From contig JAVWCU010000016.1 in the NCBI GenBank assembly GCA_036648855.1, positions 1 to 18,698 on the forward strand: a stretch of 18,698 bases of DNA, given 5' to 3'. Positions 13,052 through 18,698 of this stretch are shown here, piece by piece. Under the pieces are notes generated by a model. The model saw nothing but the letters and a program-made list of their open reading frames with translations. It had not been told where the DNA came from and ran no database searches. Every line of letters begins with the position of its first letter. Within the stretch, counting starts at the first letter, position 1. Source of the stretch: Faecenecus sp036648855. GTDB taxonomy: Bacteria; Bacillota_I; Bacilli_A; RF39; UBA660. The position numbers and the translations under genes are program-made.

Positions 13052-13939
13052 TTACTTTTTAGCTCTAGGATGAGCTGCAAAATAAATATCTTTTAACCGG
13101 TCATTAGTTACATGGGTATATATCCCAGTCGTTGAAATACTATCATGTCCAAGTAATTCTTGAACACTTAATAAATCACAACCTTCATTAAGCAAATGTG
13201 TTGCAAAACTATGTCTTAGCATATGAGGTGAAATTTTTTTCTGCAAAGAAGTTTCTTTAATAACCGCAGTTAATATTTGTTCAATCCTTCTAGTTGTAAG
13301 TTCTTTACCATTGGTATTTAAAAATAAGAAGTCAGTAGGTCCTTTAACTAGAAGAGGTCTACCCAAGGTTAAATAAATATCTAGTTTTTTCTTTATTTCA
13401 GCATTATAATAAACAATTCTTTCTTTATTACCTTTGCCTAGAATTCTAATTTTATTATCATCAATCATAAAATCAAATAATTTAATATTAACTAGTTCTG
13501 AAACTCTAACTCCTGTTCCATAAAGCATTTCCATAATCAAACTATCTCTATAGCCTAAAGGGGTCTTCTTAACTGGAACATTAAGTAATTCTTCTATTTC
13601 ATTATAATAAAAAAACTTTGGTAATCTTTTTTCTTTCTTCGGCATCTTTAAAAGTGAAAAAACATTTACTTCTAATTTATTATTTTTAATTAAATAATTA
13701 TAAAAACTTCTTAAAGAACTAATATGTCTAGAAACTGTAGTAGCCTTATTATGTTCTACTTCTGTTAAATAAATCAAATAATGTCTAGCGTCATCATAGG
13801 TTAATTCTAAATAATCAAGATGCTGCTTATCCAAATAGTTAAAGTAATTAATTAGGTCTTTTTCATAACTATCAACAGTTAGATTAGAGTAGTTTTTTTG
13901 ATATTCTAAATACTCTAAATAGTCATTAATATTATCCAT
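13052..13939 (-). CDS. xerC: Tyrosine recombinase, XerC-like
   Basis: 295 residues, normal for XerC/XerD, which resolve chromosome dimers at dif. The N-terminal SAM-like core-binding domain is residues 1-95. The catalytic domain has Arg145 (GTGVRVSEL), Lys169 (LGKGNKER), His239-x-x-Arg242 (SPHMLRHSFATH), His265 (LLGHDSIST) and the nucleophile Tyr274 (TGIYTHV): all six present. The C-terminal HPRAKK is typical of XerC rather than XerD. In Bacillus the xerC homologue (codV) also lies shortly after topA, which supports the assignment. The ATG at 13939 has little Shine-Dalgarno and starts two bases after the preceding stop, so it is likely translated by coupling. A mobile-element integrase is unlikely, given the context. 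Confidence 0.9.
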   Translation of the reverse strand: MDNINDYLEYLEYQKNYSNLTVDSYEKDLINYFNYLDKQHLDYLELTYDDARHYLIYLTEVEHNKATTVSRHISSLRSFYNYLIKNNKLEVNVFSLLKMPKKEKRLPKFFYYNEIEELLNVPVKKTPLGYRDSLIMEMLYGTGVRVSELVNIKLFDFMIDDNKIRILGKGNKERIVYYNAEIKKKLDIYLTLGRPLLVKGPTDFLFLNTNGKELTTRRIEQILTAVIKETSLQKKISPHMLRHSFATHLLNEGCDLLSVQELLGHDSISTTGIYTHVTNDRLKDIYFAAHPRAKK

Positions 13940-13941
13940 AG

Positions 13942-14835
13942 TTATCTGCTATTTCCAAAAATACTAGTACTTTTTTCCTCAATAAACTCCATCTGCCCTG
14001 TTTCAGTTTCAATAAATTTTACTTCGTTTTCAAATACAACTCCCTTATTTAAAAAAATCTCATCATAGGTATTAGGCAAAACACTAGTCTCTCTTATTGT
14101 CCCTTGACTAGTTTTAATAATTTTAGGAGGAATTAGTTTAGGGGTAGAATGATAGTTATATTCTCTCCTTAAGTAAGAATCAATTAATCTTAAATCTCCG
14201 TAACCAGTATCTGTTGTTAAATTAGATTTAATTCTTTCTTTAATAATTTTAATGGCATCTTTTTTAGATTCATTCTTTTCTTCATCATTAAGTTCTCTAC
14301 TTTTCATTTTCTTTACTAAAGGATAAATTTTTTTAGCATAAAAAGCTAGAGGTGTTGCCATATCTCGACTATAAACTTCTGTAAGTGGATAATTTAGGCC
14401 AAACAAATAGTTAAATTTGTTGATAAAACTTATCACTACTTCGGGAGTAGCTTCATCACTTGCGAAAAATCTTTTAATTCCATTATATACCATGGCTACA
14501 TTTTTCTTATTAGAATCATTTTTATAAAGAAGTTTTAAACTACTATATAAACCATTATTAGTAGTATAAACCAAAGTTATTTTACCAATTGTCTTTTTTT
14601 TAGTTGGATCGTTATATTTATTATTATAAAGATCTAAAGCAGTATCAATAGTAGACTTATACTTAGGATCAAGCCTAACTTCAGCACCTTCTTTGTAATT
14701 AGTCGTTATGTCATCAAGTCTAGATAATTCCATAGGCTCTATTTTACCATTTATCTCATCTCCGATAAGATTAATTAAAACAGGGTTCCTACCACCATCA
14801 TCCCAACGAAGCACTAAACATACCATTGCTTTCAT
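13942..14835 (-). CDS. Hypothetical protein of about 297 aa between topA and xerC
   Basis: I do not recognise this protein. It is soluble, without signal peptide or membrane segments, and rich in Lys, Asn and Glu. The N-terminal region (MVCLVLRWDDGGRNPVLINL) is strand-like, the middle is helical and charged (KKMKSRELNDEEKNESKKD), and the end has short strands (GVVFENEVKFIET). In-frame TTG (14847), GTG and ATG codons precede, but GGTG lies six bases before the ATG at 14835, which I choose. A TATACT at 14852-14857 may be its -10, weakly supported. In Bacillus the place between topA and xerC is held by trmFO; this protein has no FAD-binding GxGxxG, so it is not trmFO. Its coupling to xerC is by position only. 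Confidence 0.8.
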   Translation of the reverse strand: MKAMVCLVLRWDDGGRNPVLINLIGDEINGKIEPMELSRLDDITTNYKEGAEVRLDPKYKSTIDTALDLYNNKYNDPTKKKTIGKITLVYTTNNGLYSSLKLLYKNDSNKKNVAMVYNGIKRFFASDEATPEVVISFINKFNYLFGLNYPLTEVYSRDMATPLAFYAKKIYPLVKKMKSRELNDEEKNESKKDAIKIIKERIKSNLTTDTGYGDLRLIDSYLRREYNYHSTPKLIPPKIIKTSQGTIRETSVLPNTYDEIFLNKGVVFENEVKFIETETGQMEFIEEKSTSIFGNSR

Positions 14836-14868
14836 TTTCATCACCAATATTAGTATAATATATAAAGC

Positions 14869-14896
14869 AAAAAAAAGTAAGACTAAACTTACTTTT
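14869..14896 (-). terminator. Terminator of topA, overlapping its stop codon
   Basis: AAAAGTAAG and CTTACTTTT pair over a 6-base loop, with four more U after the 3' arm on the minus strand. The TAA stop at 14889-14891 lies in the 5' arm. Confidence 0.8.
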
Positions 14897-16910
14897 GATA
14901 ATTACAGGCACTGCATTTTATAACTTTATTCTTTTCTACCAGAGGCTGTTTACACTCCGGACATAATTCTCCTGTTGGTAGATCCCAAAAAGCTGTTTTA
15001 CATTTTGGATAATTGTTACAGCCATAAAAGATTTTACCCTTACGAGTATGTTTTAAAACTATTTTACCTTTACATTTTGGGCAATCCATAACTTCCGCTA
15101 CTTCTTGTTCTTCTTTTTTAATATATTTACACTTTGGATAATTGCTACAAGCTGTAAATTCTCCGTAACGTCCTTTTCTAATAACCATAGGGCTACCACA
15201 TTCCGGACATAACTCACCGGTTTCCACTAATGGCTTTTTATCCATACTATCAAAAGCCTGTTCAACCATTGGCTCAAATTCTAAATAAAAATTTTTTAAA
15301 ACAGTCAGAGAATCTTTTTCACCAGCTGCAATTAAATCTAAATCATTTTCCATAGCGGCTGTATATTCCACATTAATAATATGACTAAAGCATTCTTGTA
15401 ATTTATCTGTTGTTTCAATTCCTATTTCTGTAGGAGCAAATTTCTTTTCTTCAATCATTACATAATTACGTTCTTTTATAGTATCTATAATAGTGGCATA
15501 AGTAGAAGGACGACCAATTCCTAATTCTTCCATTTCTTTAATAAGTTTAGCCTCAGTATAACGAGCCGGTGGTTGAGTAAAATGCTGATTTGGTTCTATC
15601 TTAGATGAGGTTAAAACTTCATCCACCTTTAATATAGGTAATAGTTTATCTTCACCCTGCTCATAAGCTGAATATACTTTTAAATATCCATCAAAGACTA
15701 ATACTTGACCAGTTGCTTTAAAATGATAGTCATTATTATTTAAAACAACAGTCGTCTGATTAAAACTAGCATCCTTCATTAAAGACGCCAAACTTCTAGC
15801 ATATATTAAAGAGTATAATTTATATTCATCTGCTGATAAATATGTTTTAACTTGCTCAGGAGTCCTTAAAACACTAGTAGGTCTTACTGCTTCATGGGCA
15901 TCTTGAACATTCTCAGATTTTGTACTCTTTTTAGCATAGCCAATATAATTCTTACCAAAGTTTTCTTCAATATAATGAAAACTACTGCCAATAAACTCAT
16001 CAGATAGTCTAATTGAATCTGTTCTCATATAAGTAATTAAACCTACTGTTTCCGTTCCTAAATCAATTCCCTCATAAAGCTTTTGAGCAATATTCATTGT
16101 TTTTTTAGCAGGAAAGCCTAATTTAGTAGAAGCCTCTTGTTGCAAAGTAGAAGTAATAAAAGGAGCTTTGGCTTTACGAGCTTTTAAAGTTGTTTTAACA
16201 TCAGTTACCATAAAATCAGGAGCTAGCTTATCTAAAATAGTCTTAGCTTCCGCCTCGGTTTTTATATCAATTTTCTTATTCTTATATTCAAATAGTTCTG
16301 ACTCGAAATCCTTAAATAAAGCTGAAATAGTCCAGTATTCTTCTTTTTTAAATGCTAATATTTCTCTTTCTCTATCGACAATTAACTTTAAAGCAACACT
16401 TTGAACACGGCCTGCACTTTTGCCTCCTGTTTTTTGCTGCATTAATTTACTTAATCTAAATCCTATTATTCGATCTAAAATTCTTCTAGTTTCTTGTCCA
16501 TGGACTAAATCAATATCAATCTTCCGAGTATGGTTAAAAGCATCTATTACCTTATCTTTAGTTATTTCATGAAATAAAACTCTCTCATATCTATCAGAGT
16601 CTATATCTAGAGCATCTTTTAAATGCCAAGAAATAGCTTCCCCCTCACGGTCCGGGTCAGTTGCCAAATAAATGATATCAGATTCCATTACCGCTTTTTT
16701 AAGTTCCTTAATTAACTTACTCTTACCTGTTATAGGAATATAATTAGGGGTAAAATCAGCATCAACATCTACTCCTAAACCAAACTTACCTGTTGTTGCT
16801 AAATCTCTAATATGTCCCTTAGAAGAGACTACTTTATATCCTTTACCTAAATACTTTTCAATAGTACGACTCTTACTAGGTGACTCTACTATTACTAATT
16901 TATCTGTCAT
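14889..16910 (-). CDS. topA: DNA topoisomerase I (type IA)
   Basis: 673 residues, normal for a Firmicute TopA, which relaxes negative supercoils by cutting one strand. Toprim domain at the start: VIVESPSKSRTIEKYLG with Glu9, and DPDREGE at 85-91 for the metal. The catalytic Tyr294 is in GLITYMRTDS. The DNA-gate region runs to about 560. Three C-terminal Cys-rich zinc ribbons follow: CPECGSP...CSNYPKCKY, CPKCKGK...CNNYPKCKTAF, and CPECKQP...CSACNY. The ATG at 16910 has AAAAGGAGAG upstream. It has its own promoter (TTGACA and TATATA at 16965-16937) and a terminator at its stop, so it is probably a single-gene transcript. Confidence 0.97.
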   Translation of the reverse strand: MTDKLVIVESPSKSRTIEKYLGKGYKVVSSKGHIRDLATTGKFGLGVDVDADFTPNYIPITGKSKLIKELKKAVMESDIIYLATDPDREGEAISWHLKDALDIDSDRYERVLFHEITKDKVIDAFNHTRKIDIDLVHGQETRRILDRIIGFRLSKLMQQKTGGKSAGRVQSVALKLIVDREREILAFKKEEYWTISALFKDFESELFEYKNKKIDIKTEAEAKTILDKLAPDFMVTDVKTTLKARKAKAPFITSTLQQEASTKLGFPAKKTMNIAQKLYEGIDLGTETVGLITYMRTDSIRLSDEFIGSSFHYIEENFGKNYIGYAKKSTKSENVQDAHEAVRPTSVLRTPEQVKTYLSADEYKLYSLIYARSLASLMKDASFNQTTVVLNNNDYHFKATGQVLVFDGYLKVYSAYEQGEDKLLPILKVDEVLTSSKIEPNQHFTQPPARYTEAKLIKEMEELGIGRPSTYATIIDTIKERNYVMIEEKKFAPTEIGIETTDKLQECFSHIINVEYTAAMENDLDLIAAGEKDSLTVLKNFYLEFEPMVEQAFDSMDKKPLVETGELCPECGSPMVIRKGRYGEFTACSNYPKCKYIKKEEQEVAEVMDCPKCKGKIVLKHTRKGKIFYGCNNYPKCKTAFWDLPTGELCPECKQPLVEKNKVIKCSACNYQK

Positions 16911-16936
16911 CCCACACTCTCCTTTTGTTTATTAAA

Positions 16937-16965
16937 TATATACTAGCATTTAATAATTTTGTCAA
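16937..16965 (-). promoter_or_regulatory. topA promoter
   Basis: TTGACA (16965-16960), 17-base spacer, TATATA (16942-16937) on the minus strand, 27 bases before the ATG. The remaining 70 bases up to the rnhB terminator are AT-rich and show nothing I can name. Confidence 0.7.
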
Positions 16966-17032
16966 TGATTATAGCAATCATAATTATATTATACACAATA
17001 ATATCCAAATAGACTAAAATTAAATGATAAAT

Positions 17033-17056
17033 AAAAAAGAAGTTAACTTACTTCTT
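17033..17056 (-). terminator. Terminator of the rbgA-rnhB operon
   Basis: AAGAAGT and ACTTCTT form a 7-bp stem over a 6-base loop that overlaps the rnhB stop, with U-rich sequence (TTTTTATTT) after the 3' arm on the minus strand. Confidence 0.65.
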
Positions 17057-17683
17057 ATTAATATAATTATAAACCGGGCCAAATGATTTACGATGCTCCT
17101 CTAAAATACCAAACTCTGTAATAGCCTGACAGTGCTTTTTAGTTGGATAACCTTTATTATGCTTAAAATCATATTCCGGATGAAGTTTATCTAAGGCATA
17201 CATCATTTTATCTCTAGTGACTTTAGCTATAACACTAGCCGCCGCAATGGAAATGCTTTTAGCATCTCCCTTTATTATAGAAGTATTAGGAATAGCTAAT
17301 TTCTCTAATTTCATTGCATCTATTAAAACATGTTCAGGCGTAATTGAACACTTCTCAATAGCCTCATACATAGCTAGTTTAGTTGCTTCATAAATATTAA
17401 CTGAGTCTATAACTACATTACTTTGAATACCTATTCCAATTCCTAAAGCATGCTCTTTAATGTAGCAATAATATACATCTCTTTTTGCCTCAGTTAACTG
17501 TTTAGAGTCTGTTAATCCATCAAGGACAAAGTCCTGAGGTAAGACTACACAGGCAGTAACTACAGGCCCAATTAAAGGACCCCTACCTACTTCATCAACT
17601 CCACCAATATAGTTGATTCCTGATGCATATAATTCTCTTTCATACTGATATAAATCTATTTTATCTTTAGGCACTTTCTTCAT
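17048..17683 (-). CDS. rnhB: Ribonuclease HII
   Basis: About 211 residues from the ATG at 17683 (MKKVPKDKID). It cleaves RNA in RNA-DNA hybrids and removes single ribonucleotides from DNA. In the longest frame (221 codons from 17713) the active site is GVDEVGRGPLIGPVV (Asp40, Glu41), LTDSKQL near 68, VLIDAMKL (Asp132), and GDAKSISIAAASVIAKVTRD (Asp150 region). All are normal for RNase HII, and the C-terminus (HNKGYPTKKH...HRKSFGPV) is the standard end. The start is uncertain: none of the in-frame starts has a good Shine-Dalgarno, but 17683 leaves a 17-base overlap with rbgA and lies closest to the domain, consistent with coupled translation. rbgA-rnhB order is as in Bacillus. Confidence 0.95.
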   Translation of the reverse strand: MKKVPKDKIDLYQYERELYASGINYIGGVDEVGRGPLIGPVVTACVVLPQDFVLDGLTDSKQLTEAKRDVYYCYIKEHALGIGIGIQSNVVIDSVNIYEATKLAMYEAIEKCSITPEHVLIDAMKLEKLAIPNTSIIKGDAKSISIAAASVIAKVTRDKMMYALDKLHPEYDFKHNKGYPTKKHCQAITEFGILEEHRKSFGPVYNYINKK

Positions 17684-18632
17684 CAATATCATTTTTACTA
17701 GGTAATCTATCAAAAGTAATATTTCCTAGTAATCCCTCTTTTAAATCTCTTATAATTATAGAATAAACTTTTTCATAATCAGAGATACCACCTTTTAATA
17801 AAGCACCTCTTTTTTTAGCAATAAGGTCTAAGGTTGGTTCTAAATCTGTAAAATTAATATCCTTAATACCATATCTTTCTTCCAATTGTTTTGGATATAA
17901 TGCTCTCATCTTCTCTAGAATAAATATAGCTAAATCATTAGTATCTAATATATCTTCTTTAATGGAAGATAAACTTGCCAAAATATGTGCTTGTTGTTGA
18001 TCTGCTATTTTTGGCCATAATATCCCTGGTGAATCTAATAATTCTATTTCCTTGTTTATTCTAATCCAACTAAGGCTCTTAGTAATCCCTGGTTGATTAC
18101 CTGTAACAGTGGCTTTTTTACCTACCAAACGATTAATTAAAGTGCTTTTACCAACATTTGGTACTCCTATTATTAATGCCCTCATAGTCCTAGGCTTAAG
18201 TCCTTTAGTAGCTCTTTTAGCATTAAAATCTTTTAATTTTAACTTGCTTTTTTCAATTAGTAAATCAGTTGATCCTGACTTCATTAAGTCTAAAAGTAAA
18301 ACTGTATATCCTAGTTTTTCATAATACTTTGCAAACTTATTAGTTTCAATTTTATCACACAAATCATACTTAGTCATAATCAAAATTCGTGGTTTATCCT
18401 TAATTAAATCATCAATATCTACTATTTTGGAACTATAAGGCATTCTAGCATCTATTACTTCATATATAATATCAATTAATTCTAGTTTTTCTTTCATTTC
18501 TCTTTTGGTTTTAGCCATATGGCCTGGGTACCAGTTGATTATGTTTTTATTAAACCCCTCTATATTATTATTAGCGCCATTTTCTCGGTTTTCCTTACGT
18601 TCTTTTCTCTTTTGGTACATATTTTTTGCCAT
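17667..18632 (-). CDS. rbgA: Ribosome biogenesis GTPase RbgA (YlqF)
   Basis: 321 residues. A circularly permuted GTPase required for late 50S subunit assembly. The permuted order is clear: WYPGHM (34-39) first, TKYD (87-90) as G4, then GVPNVGKST (156-164) as G1, QPGITK (180-185) as G2 and DSPG (200-203) as G3. This is the order of the YlqF/YawG group. The N-terminus has about 30 extra, very basic residues (KRKERKENRE) compared with the usual start at the PGHM motif, likely an RNA-binding extension. The ATG at 18632 has GGAGG seven bases upstream. It leads an operon with rnhB and itself follows another gene by 13 bases. Confidence 0.95.
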   Translation of the reverse strand: MAKNMYQKRKERKENRENGANNNIEGFNKNIINWYPGHMAKTKREMKEKLELIDIIYEVIDARMPYSSKIVDIDDLIKDKPRILIMTKYDLCDKIETNKFAKYYEKLGYTVLLLDLMKSGSTDLLIEKSKLKLKDFNAKRATKGLKPRTMRALIIGVPNVGKSTLINRLVGKKATVTGNQPGITKSLSWIRINKEIELLDSPGILWPKIADQQQAHILASLSSIKEDILDTNDLAIFILEKMRALYPKQLEERYGIKDINFTDLEPTLDLIAKKRGALLKGGISDYEKVYSIIIRDLKEGLLGNITFDRLPSKNDIDEESA

Positions 18633-18645
18633 GTCTTTTCCTCCT

Positions 18646-18698
18646 TTATTTTATTGAAGAAATATCTCCATTTATGATAATTGGAGCAAATCCTTCAA
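18646..18698 (-). CDS. C-terminal end of an upstream gene (partial)
   Basis: A frame that enters from the right edge ends at TAA (18646-18648); its last residues read EGFAPIIINGDISSIK. Seventeen codons are too few to name the gene. It stops 13 bases before rbgA, whose Shine-Dalgarno follows, as expected for an operon. Bacillus has rplS or a signal peptidase gene near this place, but the tail does not clearly match rplS. Confidence 0.45.
   Translation of the reverse strand, partial: EGFAPIIINGDISSIK

Noticed and set aside
14708..14923. Plus-strand frame opposite the hypothetical gene and topA end
   Set aside because: It crosses the topA terminator and two minus-strand genes and has no family features.
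16911..17036. Riboswitch or small RNA in the gap before topA
   Set aside because: Only the topA promoter is recognisable; I could not find conserved stem-loops or a known riboswitch core.
1..18698. CRISPR array, tRNA or rRNA genes
   Set aside because: No regularly spaced direct repeats and no cloverleaf or rRNA-like segments were seen on either strand.

Overview
This AT-rich window (standard code, with TGA used as a stop at 6474 and 6718) reads as a chromosomal segment of a low-GC Firmicute, probably a gut-type Bacilli/Erysipelotrichia relative. Every intact gene is on the minus strand, so transcription runs from right to left. The core is conventional: an rbgA–rnhB–topA–xerC series that keeps part of the Bacillus order, then pyruvate phosphate dikinase (ppdK), a membrane PMT-type glycosyltransferase, a SWIM zinc-finger protein, a PfkB-family sugar kinase and a single-domain Smr protein.

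Right part (18698 to 13052): the tail of an unidentified gene, then rbgA, rnhB (overlapping rbgA), topA with its own promoter and terminator, an unrecognised gene of about 297 aa, and xerC two bases after it. Middle part (12956 to 6474): ppdK, the glycosyltransferase, the SWIM gene, and pfkB overlapping smr. Short intergenic gaps here pack a U-tract or terminator directly against an extended -10 promoter.

Left part (6473 to 1) is accessory. A perfect consensus promoter with its -35 box on the smr stop codon drives a two-gene operon of single-pass membrane proteins with large, probably extracytoplasmic domains (434 aa and about 676 aa). It ends in a terminator, followed by a second nearly identical promoter and a cassette of an unrecognised 139-aa protein plus a Fic-domain protein. 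The cassette is present twice in direct tandem. The right copy is intact. The left copy has a 118-bp deletion removing the start of the 139-aa gene, and its Fic protein has Tyr in place of the catalytic His and Lys in place of a possible regulatory Glu. Between the copies lies an internally deleted insertion-sequence remnant with recognisable terminal inverted repeats and the end of a transposase gene.

The most interesting unit is the duplicated 139-aa/Fic cassette. It has a toxin–antitoxin-like layout (small partner first, Fic second, a conserved hairpin between them), and the copy that lost the partner has also lost the Fic active site. The function of the 139-aa protein is inferred from context only.
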